From an uncultured Lachnospiraceae bacterium (GTDB lineage Bacteria > Bacillota > Clostridia > Lachnospirales > Lachnospiraceae): DNA of 64,000 nt. Below the pieces are notes generated by a model. It made no database searches and was not told the DNA's origin. It worked only from the letters and a program-made list of their open reading frames with translations. Location: positions 83,985-147,984 of the forward strand of contig CARQVR010000003.1 in the NCBI GenBank assembly GCA_949051815.1. The letters are read 5' to 3'. Within the stretch, counting starts at the first letter, position 1. Each line of letters opens with the position of its first letter. Of this stretch, positions 7,921 to 16,764 are shown piece by piece. The position numbers were made by a program, and so were the translations under genes.

Positions 7921-9351
7921 TCAATATGCCCTGCCCCAGTAAACCATCTTCTTCGCCGGCTTTCCGCAGCACACACAGGTGTCGCCAACCTGCTCCTGCT
8001 CAAAAGGCATACACCGGCTGGTAACTGCCAGCTCTTCCTTGATCTGATCCTCACAGGCCTGCTCACCGCACCACATAGCTTTCACAAAACCGGACTTTTC
8101 CGCAAACAGGCTGCGGAAAGTCTCCATGTCCTTCGCCTCGTAAGTGTGCTCCTCTCTGTGCGCTCTGGCGCGTTCCAGCATTTCCTTTTGCATCAGGTCG
8201 AGAATTTCTCCGGCCTTTGTTTCAATCTCATCCAGAGATACTTCAATCTTCTCTCTTGTATCCCGGCGGCAGATGACGCACTTTCCTGCCTCAATGTCCT
8301 TCGGCCCGATCTCCACGCGAATCGGAATACCGCGCATCTCCTGCTCGGAAAACTTCCATCCGGGACTCTTGTCGGTGTCGTCTACTTTCACGCGGAACGC
8401 ACGCAGTCTGTCCTTTAGTTCATAGGCCTTATCCAGCACACCTTCTTTTTTCTGCTGAATCGGAATCACCATAATCTGAGTCGGCGCAATCTTAGGCGGC
8501 AGCACCAGCCCGGAATTATCGCCGTGCACCATAATCACCGCACCGATCAGACGGGTTGTGGTTCCCCATGAAGTCTGATGCACATGTTTTAAAGTATTGT
8601 CTTTGTCCGTAAACTGTATGCCAAAAGCTTTCGCAAAACCGTCGCCAAAATTATGGCTGGTGCCGGACTGCAATGCCTTTCCGTCATGCATCAACGCTTC
8701 GATTGTATAGGTGGCAATCGCTCCCGCAAATTTTTCCTTGTCCGTCTTGCGGCCTTTGATTACGGGAATGGCCAATACCTCCTCACAGAAATCAGCGTAG
8801 ACGTTTAACATCTGAATCGTCCGCTCTTCCGCCTCCTCAGCAGTAGCGTGAGCCGTGTGCCCCTCCTGCCATAAAAATTCGCGGCTCCGGAGAAACGGTC
8901 TTGTCTCCTTCTCCCAGCGCACTACCGAGCACCACTGGTTGCATACCTGCGGCAGATCACGGTAAGACTGCACCGCATTTTTATAATAATCGCAAAAAAG
9001 CGTCTCGGAAGTAGGTCTGACACAAAGTCTTTCCTGCAAAGGCTGCATACCGCCGTGCGTCACCCACGCCACTTCCGGCGCAAAGCCCTCCACATGATCT
9101 TTCTCCTTGTTCAACAGGCTTTCCGGAATAAACATGGGTAAATACACGTTTTCTACACCCGTTGCCTTAAACCGGTCGTCCATCTGCCGCTGAATCAACT
9201 CCCAGATCGCATAGCCCGCCGGCTTAAATACCATGCATCCCTTAATGCTGGTGTAATCCAAAAGCTCCGCTTTTTTCACCACATCCGTGTACCATTGTGC
9301 GAAATCATCCTCCATCGCCGTGATCGCTTCCACTAACTTTTTGTCCGCCAT
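7921..9351 (-). CDS. proS: Prolyl-tRNA synthetase (archaeal/eukaryal-type ProS)
   Basis: The 476-residue length, and the lack of the editing insertion between class II motifs 2 and 3, mark this as the short ProRS type found in many Clostridia. It charges tRNA-Pro with proline in the cytoplasm. Visible features are VYLPMFIPESLLNKE, the motif 2 region VVRWEKETRPFLRSREFLWQEGHTAH, the motif 3 region with ATTRLIGAVIMVHGDNSGL, and the anticodon-binding and C-terminal zinc-like region with cysteine pairs (CVICRRD and CVCCGKP). It is preceded by a T-box, so its expression should respond to uncharged tRNA-Pro. The window also carries a tRNA-Pro(CGG). Confidence 0.95.
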   Translation of the reverse strand: MADKKLVEAITAMEDDFAQWYTDVVKKAELLDYTSIKGCMVFKPAGYAIWELIQRQMDDRFKATGVENVYLPMFIPESLLNKEKDHVEGFAPEVAWVTHGGMQPLQERLCVRPTSETLFCDYYKNAVQSYRDLPQVCNQWCSVVRWEKETRPFLRSREFLWQEGHTAHATAEEAEERTIQMLNVYADFCEEVLAIPVIKGRKTDKEKFAGAIATYTIEALMHDGKALQSGTSHNFGDGFAKAFGIQFTDKDNTLKHVHQTSWGTTTRLIGAVIMVHGDNSGLVLPPKIAPTQIMVIPIQQKKEGVLDKAYELKDRLRAFRVKVDDTDKSPGWKFSEQEMRGIPIRVEIGPKDIEAGKCVICRRDTREKIEVSLDEIETKAGEILDLMQKEMLERARAHREEHTYEAKDMETFRSLFAEKSGFVKAMWCGEQACEDQIKEELAVTSRCMPFEQEQVGDTCVCCGKPAKKMVYWGRAY

Positions 9352-9394
9352 ACTTTCCTCCCTTTCCGAAGCGTATGCTTCTGACTTTACTTAC

Positions 9395-9552
9395 TTGCAG
9401 GCATGCATCCTGTCTGTGACGCTTTCTGACTTCACCAGCCTGCATAAGCAGACTCACGATGCTGCGCATCTTTCGTTCGCGTTGCTCGTCATAAATTGTC
9501 ACTGACACTCTTGCATGCAGGCATGCATCCTGTCCGTGCCACTTTCTGACTC
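9395..9552 (-). repeat. Pair of direct repeats between the T-box and proS
   Basis: Two near-identical units of about 36 bp containing GCAGGCATGCATCCTGT are spaced 120 bp apart (from about 9397 and 9517). They match apart from about three changes. The intervening sequence contains short hairpins such as GATGCTGCGCATC. They sit in the 215-nt leader between the T-box terminator and the proS start. No protein with a convincing start is seen here. Confidence 0.7.
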
Positions 9553-9565
9553 TGCTTATGCGCGC

Positions 9566-9835
9566 AAAAAACCGCCGGAATTTCTATCCCTAAGGGACCG
9601 AAATCTCGGCGGTACCACCCTGATTAATGCATAAATTGCATTCTGCTCCTCATACCGTTATCGCCGGTGTTACGCTGCGCTCCTCACACAGGGCTCCGAG
9701 GCCGGTTCCGGACAGTTCCTGTAAAAGCCTCTCACCACCGGCTCTCTCTCTGCAACATTTCCCATCCGTACTATTCTCTTCTTCGCCACGTTTCACTATC
9801 ACGCCAGCCTGTCTGGCTGTATTTCCATCCATTTT
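9566..9835 (-). ncRNA. T-box riboswitch of proS
   Basis: On the minus strand the T-box core TGGTACCGCC (9617-9608) is followed by a strong terminator stem, GGCGG/CCGCC with an inner GAAATC...-type stem (9607-9612 with 9572-9577), then TTTTTT. Upstream are the expected stem I elements: an AGTA bulge, AGAGAG, GGTG and a GGAG preceding a proline codon (CCC/CCT at about 9693-9690) in the position of the specifier loop. Uncharged tRNA-Pro would stabilise the antiterminator and allow proS transcription. Stem I boundaries are approximate and the specifier call is inferred from position. Confidence 0.85.
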
Positions 9836-9865
9836 AGCCGCATGAACCGGTTTTGTCAACCGTTA

Positions 9866-10330
9866 TTATTCTTTCATCCGCGCAAGCTGCGCACGAAGCT
9901 GTCGGATCTCTTCTTCCTTCTCCGCTACTATCCGTTCATGCTCTATGCGGTTCTGTTCATATTTCAAGCGGTCCTGCTCTATTTTCTTTTCATAATTGCG
10001 TTTATCCTGTTCATGCTCGATCCGATCCTGTTTTATCTTCCTCTCATAATTGCGCAGATCCTGCTCGTGCTCGATCCGGTCCAGTTCTATCTTCCTCTCA
10101 TAACTGCGCAGGTCCTGATAATACTCCTCCCGGTCGAGGCACCTTTTGCGCACCAGATCGTCTGCGCTCATCCGGAATATGGTTTCTGACGCTTCCTGCA
10201 AATATTCATCTCTGGCTGCCAGCATTTTCATCTCCCCCCATGTTCTGGCCTTAAACAGCATGGCCCACTCGTGAATATGATACTTCCTGTCCTCCTCTGT
10301 TGCCAGATCTATCCGAGATAAGTCTACCAC
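9866..10330 (-). pseudogene. C-terminal remnant of an Rpn/PD-(D/E)XK family nuclease
   Basis: The 154 residues begin in the middle of the family pattern (LSRIDLATEEDRKYHIHEWAMLFKARTWGEMKML) and match the C-terminal part of Rpn family recombination-promoting nuclease/putative transposases. The usual N-terminal catalytic PD-(D/E)XK domain of about 180 residues is absent, so this is probably a decayed copy. The last part (residues 77-150) is a charged coiled coil made of near-identical 18-residue units (YERKI-DRIEHEQD type). A short functional coiled-coil protein cannot be excluded, because the reading frame is intact from a possible start at 10330. Confidence 0.65.
9941..10102 (-). repeat. 54-bp tandem repeat inside the Rpn remnant
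   Basis: Three units of 54 bp encode the 18-residue coiled-coil repeat starting YERKI, at residues 77-94, 95-112 and, more degenerate, 113-130. The reading frame is preserved across units. Such a repeat can change length by slippage or recombination. Confidence 0.75.
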
Positions 10331-10402
10331 ATGTAGGGTCAGACTGTCACTATATTTTTGATGATTTTTGACGTTTATCAGTTTATAGGACGCGTAAAAC
10401 TT

Positions 10403-12112
10403 TTAAGAAACCTGTTTCGTCTGCCTGCTCTTTTCCCGATACACATACTCTCCCACGCCCAGCAGCAAAAACATAAAGGGCGTACAGCAAACCTGCTGGT
10501 AACAGAAAAAATTATATGCCATATAGGAAACCGCCGAAGCCGCCACGCCCACCAGCAGTTCGTCCTGCTGCCACGCCCGCAGATATCTTTTGACAGCCGA
10601 AACGAAAATACCTATGTAGAAAAATACCCCGAAAATTCCCGTATTAATCAATGTGGTCAGCCATTCGTTGTGAGGGTTGGTAAGAATTTTATCTCCCCAG
10701 AGAAGATGCGCCTCCTCTCCGTGAACAGCCGCCACATAACTGCTAAAACAGTCAGGCCCTACGCCAAAAAGCTTATGCAGTATGCTCTCCCCGGCAAACA
10801 CCCTGACGGCAAAGCTCCAGATACGCCCCCTGCCGTTCCCCCATGTATCATTCCAGTTAAAATAGGACACCGTACTGAGCGCTTCGCCAAAACTGCCGGA
10901 TAAGGCCCCTCTGCTCTGCAAAATAATGAGCATAACCATCATTATCACAAATACCGCTGCCGCAAGCGCCACCGCACGGCCAGCCTGCTGCATCCGTCTG
11001 ACAGGATACGGCCTGTTTCTCCTCCCATAGAGAAAAACGCAAAGAAGCAGGCAAAACCCCAGAAAAATCCAGGTAATGCTGCCGTCCAGAATGAGAGCCG
11101 TTATAAAATCATACGCTAAATCCGGATTGGGATGAATCTTCATCAGAAAATGCATCACCTTGCCCGCTGCAAAAAAGAGCGTACATACCTCCACAAACCG
11201 ATTCAGCGTCTCCCGCTTCTGTATACACACCAAAAAGAAAACCAGCATAAAACCCGCCAGTGCAAAATAAGCGCTGTCACTGTTCTGCGTCACCAGGGAC
11301 GCGAACCCCACCGCCGTATAAATGCCGCCTAAGACCCTCCACAGCGTTTTTTCAGCAAGGAGAAACACCACCACGCCAACGGGCAGCGCCACCACAAGAT
11401 AACTGGCATACCACGTCGCCTGCCCTATGGTGGAAAGAAACTGCGCCATCTGATAGCCCTGCAATCCCTTATAATATCCAATCGGGTCGATCAGCATACG
11501 GTGCAAAACCGCGATCAGAAAAACCAGAAAGGCAGATCCGCAAAAAACCGCCAGAATCCCCCGGTAATGCCTGCCAAACCGGGACACCGCCAGATACACA
11601 AGCACAAAGCCAAGCTGCGACATCCATCCCATATTCCAGCCAAAACTTCCCCACAGCGCATCCTCATAAAAACCGCCGGACACTACCGATACCGTCATAA
11701 AAAACAGATACGCCAGCACACAAAAATCCGTAGCTGATATCGACTCTTTTAAACGTCCGGCGAAATCCGCCGCAGACAGCTTCCGCTCCCGCCGGTTTTT
11801 ATACATCCGCGCGCACAAAAGAACCGCTCCCACTGCCAGAAATATGGAAAACCCGGTCATCATTACCATTTTGTACGCCGCAAATTTCGCATTGCCGATC
11901 TGGTTATAACCATCCTTCGCGTAAAAGGAAACCGCCACGCACATTGCCGCCATTACCGCCGCAGTTATGTATTCCATCAGCATTTGGGGCATTCCCTGCC
12001 CGGATGCGTCTTTGACTCCCTTTTTATTTTGCGCCTTTTTCACCTTATTGCTCATATTTGAAAATACCTTCTGTCCCCGCTTTGTTTTGTGCAAACTCCA
12101 AACCTGCGTCAA
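10403..12112 (-). CDS. O-antigen ligase/polymerase-like membrane protein
   Basis: A 569-residue, strongly hydrophobic protein with about 11-12 predicted membrane segments. A large loop before the last segments (WNDTWGNGRGRIWSFAVRVFAGESILHKLFGVGPDCFSSYVAAVHG), ending in HNEWLTTLINTGIFGVFFYIG, carries the family's conserved R and H residues. It would join or polymerise sugar units on a lipid carrier at the membrane. The TTG start at 12112 has a GGAG 6 nt upstream. An ATG at 12055 (MSNKVKKAQ) is an alternative. It is not in a recognisable polysaccharide cluster here, so its substrate is open. Confidence 0.78.
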   Translation of the reverse strand: MTQVWSLHKTKRGQKVFSNMSNKVKKAQNKKGVKDASGQGMPQMLMEYITAAVMAAMCVAVSFYAKDGYNQIGNAKFAAYKMVMMTGFSIFLAVGAVLLCARMYKNRRERKLSAADFAGRLKESISATDFCVLAYLFFMTVSVVSGGFYEDALWGSFGWNMGWMSQLGFVLVYLAVSRFGRHYRGILAVFCGSAFLVFLIAVLHRMLIDPIGYYKGLQGYQMAQFLSTIGQATWYASYLVVALPVGVVVFLLAEKTLWRVLGGIYTAVGFASLVTQNSDSAYFALAGFMLVFFLVCIQKRETLNRFVEVCTLFFAAGKVMHFLMKIHPNPDLAYDFITALILDGSITWIFLGFCLLLCVFLYGRRNRPYPVRRMQQAGRAVALAAAVFVIMMVMLIILQSRGALSGSFGEALSTVSYFNWNDTWGNGRGRIWSFAVRVFAGESILHKLFGVGPDCFSSYVAAVHGEEAHLLWGDKILTNPHNEWLTTLINTGIFGVFFYIGIFVSAVKRYLRAWQQDELLVGVAASAVSYMAYNFFCYQQVCCTPFMFLLLGVGEYVYREKSRQTKQVS

Positions 12113-12177
12113 TTTTTACTCCGCACTTCCGGTCCGCCTTCGTCCGGTCCCGGACCGTTGTCTTCGCGACTTCTATG

Positions 12178-13260
12178 TTAATACACATCAAGAGGTTCGT
12201 CAAATTCTTCCTGTTTTTCCTTCAATATTTCGGAAATAACAATAAGCGCCAGCGGTCCTTTCACGATACCGCCCACGCCGAAAAGTTTCATTCCCGCATA
12301 TATGGAAAATAAAATCCACACAGGCGATAAACCGATTTTATTTCCGATCAGCCTTGGCTCCAAAAGTTCCCTTGCAAATGCGCAAATACCATAAAGCGCC
12401 AGACATACCGCCATGCGCACATACGCGCCGTTTAACAACTGCCACACCGATAACGGCACCAGCACAATGCCCGTCCCGATAAAGGGCAGCATGTCCAAAA
12501 TTCCGGCCAGAATCCCCAGAAATACGCCGCCCTCCACCCCCGCAAGGCCGAGGGTCACACTGCAAAGCACGGCAATAATCAAAAGAATTACGCCCTGCGC
12601 TTTGAAAAAAGTAATCAGGTAAGACAGTACCCCCTCCGTCACAGTCCAGAGAAACCGGAAACTTTTCTCCTTCTTTACCCAGTCCACCATCTTCGTATAA
12701 TCTTTTTCAAACAGAAACACCGCGATACATGTGATTGCCAGAAAGCCCACTGTAGCCACAATCCCTTTAAAGCAGCTATAGGAGGAGGAAAGAATCTGCG
12801 GCGCTAACTGTATTTGCACATTTTCCATAATGACCGTCATCTGCTCGATCACATAGCTCTCAATCCGTTCTCCTTCCCAGCCGAAGCGTCCGTCCAGCCT
12901 GCCGCAGCACTGGTGGAAAAAAAACGCCGCCTGCCGCTCCACCTTCTCGCAAAACGCAGGCAGACCCTGAAGCTGTCCTATGCCAAAAGTCAGAATCGCC
13001 CACACAACCCCGCACACAAAAAGCAGAACCGGCAGCACAATACCCGCCGCAAGAAATTTTTTCTTAATGGGAATCCTTTTCTGAATCCGGTCCAATACAG
13101 GATACAAAAGTGTAATCATTGCAAATGCCAGAAAAAAGGGAGCCGCCAGAGGAAACAGATACCGGAAAAACGCCCACACCAGTGCAGATACAAGGCATCC
13201 CTTCGCCAGTTTGTTTTTCCAAAGATGCCCGATCAGGTCGCTTCCTTCCCCAAATACCAT
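12178..13260 (-). CDS. AI-2E family transporter-like protein (YtvI type)
   Basis: The 360-residue integral membrane protein has the AI-2E/PerM family pattern: paired N-terminal membrane segments, a long central region rich in aromatic and charged residues, and a C-terminal cluster with GVFLGILAGILDMLPFIGTG and EPRLIGNKIGLSPVWILFSIYAG, the family's signature stretches. In Clostridia close relatives are annotated as sporulation protein YtvI. A GGAGGAG site precedes the ATG. The name AI-2 transporter is a family label; autoinducer transport is not supported here. Confidence 0.82.
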   Translation of the reverse strand: MVFGEGSDLIGHLWKNKLAKGCLVSALVWAFFRYLFPLAAPFFLAFAMITLLYPVLDRIQKRIPIKKKFLAAGIVLPVLLFVCGVVWAILTFGIGQLQGLPAFCEKVERQAAFFFHQCCGRLDGRFGWEGERIESYVIEQMTVIMENVQIQLAPQILSSSYSCFKGIVATVGFLAITCIAVFLFEKDYTKMVDWVKKEKSFRFLWTVTEGVLSYLITFFKAQGVILLIIAVLCSVTLGLAGVEGGVFLGILAGILDMLPFIGTGIVLVPLSVWQLLNGAYVRMAVCLALYGICAFARELLEPRLIGNKIGLSPVWILFSIYAGMKLFGVGGIVKGPLALIVISEILKEKQEEFDEPLDVY

Positions 13261-13295
13261 AAAATTTTGTCTCCTCCCGACTCTGCTTATACCGC

Positions 13296-13328
13296 AAAAA
13301 GAAGCAGGAGGGGTTCCCGCTTCTTTTT
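13296..13328. terminator. Bidirectional intrinsic terminator
   Basis: A 10-bp inverted repeat, AAAAAGAAGC (13296-13305) and GCTTCTTTTT (13319-13328), has T-runs on both strands. It lies between the RluA gene and the YtvI-like gene and separates their transcription. Confidence 0.75.
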
Positions 13329-13368
13329 TGCTGATGCTTTTCTCTTATTATTCGATTTTTCCCGAATC

Positions 13369-14211
13369 TTATACTTCAAATTCTTTACATTTGCCATACA
13401 ATCCGTTCCCGGTCCTACACGGCATTTCCGGATTCAGCCTGCAAAATGCCGCGCCCTCCGGCCGGATTTCAAACTGCATACGCTTCCCCGTTTTCGGATG
13501 GGTAAACGCCAGACGGTACGCGCAAAGCGCAGTCTCCCGGATGCCCAGTTTCGCTGAAAGTTCGAGCGCCGCCTCATCTGCATACTTGCGATCCCCCAAA
13601 AGAGGCATTCCCGCATGTGCCATCTGCACACGGATCTGGTGATGACGACCCGTGTAAAGACAAACCCTTACGAGCGCACACCGCAGTCCACTCCCCCCTA
13701 AACCGTCATCCGTCCCGTCCTTCCCCGACAATCCCGGCTCATTCCCTTTTTCCGGAAACAGCTTCTCCGGGAGAGCATCCTGCAAAATTTCATAAGACAG
13801 CCGGGCCTGTTTCGCCCCCTTCACCTCCGGCGGCACGACACGGGATATATTCGTCTTACCGTCTTTTAACAGATAATCAGTCAACTCTCCCTGCTTCTCC
13901 CGGTTTTTCCCGCAGATCAGCGCAAGATACTCTTTTTTCATCCCTTCTCCCGCCGCCTGCCTGCTTAAATCTGCTGCCGCCGCTTTGTTTTTGGCAAATA
14001 CCAAAATCCCCTCCACAGGCTGATCCAATCGGTGGATCACACCCACGCAGGGGGTTTTTACGGCGCCGCCGTCTCTCTTTGACGACAGATAATTAAATAT
14101 CTCACTCACCATATCCGCCTGTCCGACCCGCGCCGTCTGGGTGGCTATTCCGGCAGGCTTATGGCAGACGATGACATCATTATCCTCATAAAGAATTCTG
14201 TTTACATACAT
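13369..14211 (-). CDS. RluA-family RNA pseudouridine synthase
   Basis: The 280-residue protein has the RluA motif HRLDQPVEGILVFAKN with catalytic Asp at position 63, and the C-terminal CLYTGRHHQIRVQMAH and PLLGDRKY stretches. It lacks an N-terminal S4 domain. It isomerises uridines in rRNA or tRNA to pseudouridine; the target site cannot be read. An unusual low-complexity insert, LFPEKGNEPGLSGKDGTDDGLGGSGL, around residues 150-180 lies between core motifs. A GAGG site precedes the ATG. Confidence 0.88.
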   Translation of the reverse strand: MYVNRILYEDNDVIVCHKPAGIATQTARVGQADMVSEIFNYLSSKRDGGAVKTPCVGVIHRLDQPVEGILVFAKNKAAAADLSRQAAGEGMKKEYLALICGKNREKQGELTDYLLKDGKTNISRVVPPEVKGAKQARLSYEILQDALPEKLFPEKGNEPGLSGKDGTDDGLGGSGLRCALVRVCLYTGRHHQIRVQMAHAGMPLLGDRKYADEAALELSAKLGIRETALCAYRLAFTHPKTGKRMQFEIRPEGAAFCRLNPEMPCRTGNGLYGKCKEFEV

Positions 14212-14262
14212 AGCTGCCTCTATTCCTCAGTAGCGACGAAAAACACCCTGTTTGCTTTCGCG

Positions 14263-14952
14263 TCAGATCTTAAACCGGTATCCGATGCCCCAGATCGTTT
14301 CGATATACTGCGGTTTCGCAGTATCAAACTCTATCTTCTCGCGAATCTTTTTGATATGCACGGTAACGGTGGCAATATCGCCGATGGAGTCCATATCCCA
14401 GATCTCGCGGAACAGCTCTTCCTTGGAATACACATGGTTCGGATTCTCTGCAAGGAAGGTCAGAAGATCAAACTCTTTCGTGGTAAAAATCCGCTCCTCG
14501 CCATCTACATAAACCCGTCTGGCAGTCTTATCAATTTTAAGACCGCGGATCTCTATGATATCATTGACCTTCTGGTTGCTGCCCACAAGCCTTTCATATC
14601 GCGCCATATGTGCCTTCACTCTGGCCACAAGCTCAGAAGGGCTGAAAGGTTTTGTCATATAATCGTCCGCGCCAAGACCAAGCCCCCTGATCTTGTCGAT
14701 GTCGTCCTTCTTAGCCGACACCATGATAATCGGGATATCCTTTTCTTCCCTGATCTGCTTGCAGACTTCAAAACCGTCCACTCCCGGCAGCATCAGATCC
14801 AGAATCACAAGGTCAAAGTTCCCCGAAAGGGCTGCCTCCAATCCTTTGTCCCCGGTATTTTCAATCGTCACCTCAAAGTCACTCAGCTCCAGATAATCCT
14901 TCTCTAAATCCGCAATTGCCTCTTCGTCTTCCACAATTAAAATTTTACTCAC
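14263..14952 (-). CDS. OmpR/PhoB-family response regulator
   Basis: The 229-residue protein has a receiver domain (about 1-118) with acidic D9, phospho-acceptor D52 (VILDLML) and the conserved Lys in YMTKPFSP. Then comes a winged-helix domain (about 130-229) with TVHIKKIREKIE and YIETIWGIGYRF. It starts with GTG inside the end of the upstream kinase gene (8-nt overlap), so the two are translationally coupled. It is the cytoplasmic output of the adjacent histidine kinase. Targets are unknown. Confidence 0.94.
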   Translation of the reverse strand: MSKILIVEDEEAIADLEKDYLELSDFEVTIENTGDKGLEAALSGNFDLVILDLMLPGVDGFEVCKQIREEKDIPIIMVSAKKDDIDKIRGLGLGADDYMTKPFSPSELVARVKAHMARYERLVGSNQKVNDIIEIRGLKIDKTARRVYVDGEERIFTTKEFDLLTFLAENPNHVYSKEELFREIWDMDSIGDIATVTVHIKKIREKIEFDTAKPQYIETIWGIGYRFKI

Positions 14953-16450
14953 TGTCCTGTCCTTTCTCCCGGCTTTTTTCCGGCCCGCTAAACCATTTCC
15001 TTATTACAAAATGCATACAGGTTCCTTCGTTTTCCTTACTGGTGGCCCAGATGTAGCCGCCGTGGTCTTCTATGATCTTCTTTACGATAGACAGACCGAT
15101 TCCGCTGCCTCCCTGGGAGGAATTGCGGGATGCGTCCGTCCGGTAAAACCGCTCGAATATATTCGGCAGATCCTTCGCCGCGATGCCCTTGCCGTTGTCC
15201 TCAATCTCCACGCGGATGGAATCTACCTCATCCAAAATACGAATGTCTATAATACCTCTCTCTTTATCCAGATACTTTATACTGTTGCCAATGATATTAT
15301 TGATTACCCGCTTAAGCTGCTCCGGATCGGCAATGATCTGCGTGGACGGCTCCACCAGATCCTCATAATTTAACTGGATGTTCTTCGACTCCAGATCAAG
15401 TCCCACTTCCTCCACACAGTCCCCGAAATAGTCCGCCACATTGATCCGGCGGAAATTATAGGGAATCCGGTTATTGTCAATGCCGGAGTAAGTTGTCAGC
15501 TCGTTAATCAGACGGTCCATGTCGTTGGCCTTATTGTAGATGGTTTTGATATACTTATCCATCTTTTCCGGCGTGTCCGCCACCCCGTCCATTATGCCTT
15601 CCACATAGCCCTTAACTGCCGTGATAGGCGTTTTCAGATCGTGGGAAATATTGCTGATTAATTCCCTGTTCTTTTTCTCGTGCTCGAACTTTTCGTCTAA
15701 AGATTCCTTCAACCGCAGCCTCATGTCTTCGTAATTGCGGTAAAGCTCGCCAATCTCGCCCTTTTCCTCCGTCGTCAGCATATATTCCAGATTGCCCTCA
15801 GCGATATTCTGCATCGCTGTGTTCAACTGGTTGATCGGTGTGAAAATGCCTCTCTGTATTCCTCTGGTAAGGAGTATACTTGTAAAGACAAGAACCAGAA
15901 TAAAGGCAAGCGTCATCCTGTAAAGTGTCTTTCGGGAGAGCAGGGAATTTATACTGGTAACAACGAAAAAGCTTCCCTCGCTGCCGTCCAAAAAGCGAAA
16001 ATCCACCGCTTTCACAAGCTTTTTAATATCGCTGTAGTAGTAACCCGCCTCCGAGCCGGGCATTTCATTGCCGTGCTCCGGTAACGCCGGAAATATTTTC
16101 TTAGCGGCGCTGTTATTGCCGGTATAAAAAATCTCATCGCCCTTTCTCACTATGATATAAGAAGACTTATCTTTCAGATCCGACGTCACCTCATCCAGAT
16201 AAACCGGATCTTCCAGCCGGGACGGGTCTTCCTTGATCTGCTGCCGTACCTTCTCCAGCACTTCCTCCGATATACGGCTGTAATTTTCTATCGTGTATAT
16301 ATAAGAAGCGTTATCCCGGTCAAAAAACCCGTAAGGCGTTTCTGTATCTTCTATATTGCTGCCCACCAACAAAAGCGCGATGCTTGTCAGCAGAAACGGC
16401 AGCAGCACCATTGTCAGTGATGTGATCAGAAGCCTTGTCCTGAATTTCAC
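14945..16450 (-). CDS. Membrane sensor histidine kinase
   Basis: The 501-residue protein has membrane segments at about 7-30 and 176-197, a periplasm-side sensor region between them (about 31-175), a HAMP linker (about 198-250), a HisKA domain with SNISHDLKTP (His270) and an ATPase domain with N, G1 (ETNGKG-like DNGKGIAAKD), F and G2 boxes (GGSGIGLSIVKK). The start is GTG at 16450 with a weak GGG site. The kinase gene is first and its regulator second, the reverse of the common order. The regulator overlaps it by 8 nt. Leader element copy C lies 61 nt upstream of the start. Confidence 0.93.
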   Translation of the reverse strand: MKFRTRLLITSLTMVLLPFLLTSIALLLVGSNIEDTETPYGFFDRDNASYIYTIENYSRISEEVLEKVRQQIKEDPSRLEDPVYLDEVTSDLKDKSSYIIVRKGDEIFYTGNNSAAKKIFPALPEHGNEMPGSEAGYYYSDIKKLVKAVDFRFLDGSEGSFFVVTSINSLLSRKTLYRMTLAFILVLVFTSILLTRGIQRGIFTPINQLNTAMQNIAEGNLEYMLTTEEKGEIGELYRNYEDMRLRLKESLDEKFEHEKKNRELISNISHDLKTPITAVKGYVEGIMDGVADTPEKMDKYIKTIYNKANDMDRLINELTTYSGIDNNRIPYNFRRINVADYFGDCVEEVGLDLESKNIQLNYEDLVEPSTQIIADPEQLKRVINNIIGNSIKYLDKERGIIDIRILDEVDSIRVEIEDNGKGIAAKDLPNIFERFYRTDASRNSSQGGSGIGLSIVKKIIEDHGGYIWATSKENEGTCMHFVIRKWFSGPEKSREKGQDSE

Positions 16451-16511
16451 TTAAAAACCCTCTTTCTTCGTTCCACCTATACATACATGGTTCATGATTC
16501 ATGATTAGTAC

Positions 16512-16587
16512 GGAGAATGCCCGTATTTTGGGTATGCTCCCATGTGAGACAGAGTTGCAAAGCAACTCCTGGAAACTCTTCTCACAT
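16512..16587 (-). promoter_or_regulatory. Structured leader element, copy C (before the histidine kinase)
   Basis: Read on the minus strand, a perfect 8-bp closing stem ATGTGAGA (16587-16580) and TCTCACAT (16549-16542) encloses a 7-bp hairpin GAGTTGC-aaa-GCAACTC (+ strand, 16552-16568). A hairpin of the GGAGAATGCC type (16512-16540, two weak positions) follows, 61 nt before the kinase GTG. The enclosed 7-bp stem differs from that of copy B by paired changes. It lacks the AGTACTTCT hairpin of copies A and B. The 16451-16764 gap otherwise holds only the PerR promoter. Confidence 0.7.
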
Positions 16588-16667
16588 TATGATACCACAA
16601 TTTACAAAGTTGGAAATAAAACATCTACGATAATCTTATAAAAAATTTATAAATTTCAAAAATCAGA

Positions 16668-16723
16668 TTGACATGTTGTTCCGATTTGCTATAATAGATA
16701 TAGAAATCAGTAATGATTCCTAT
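16668..16723 (+). promoter_or_regulatory. perR-like promoter with Per/Fur-type operator
   Basis: A -35 TTGACA (16668-16673) and an extended -10 TGCTATAAT (TATAAT 16690-16695) are spaced 16 bp. A 24-bp dyad at 16700-16723, with arms ATAGAAATCA and TGATTCCTAT around GTAA (one mismatch), overlaps the transcription start. It resembles a PerR box and suggests autoregulation, probably co-controlling the rubrerythrin genes downstream. Confidence 0.75.
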
Positions 16724-16764
16724 TTTGAAAATATGAGAGATCTGACGGATCAGGAGGAATTGCC

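Noticed and set aside
9305..9508. A 67-residue minus-strand frame in the proS leader
   Set aside because: It overlaps the proS ribosome site and start in another frame and shows only translated repeat sequence.
12178..13260. Naming the YtvI-like protein an autoinducer-2 exporter
   Set aside because: The family label is broad and no lux genes are near; a sporulation or general membrane role is as likely.
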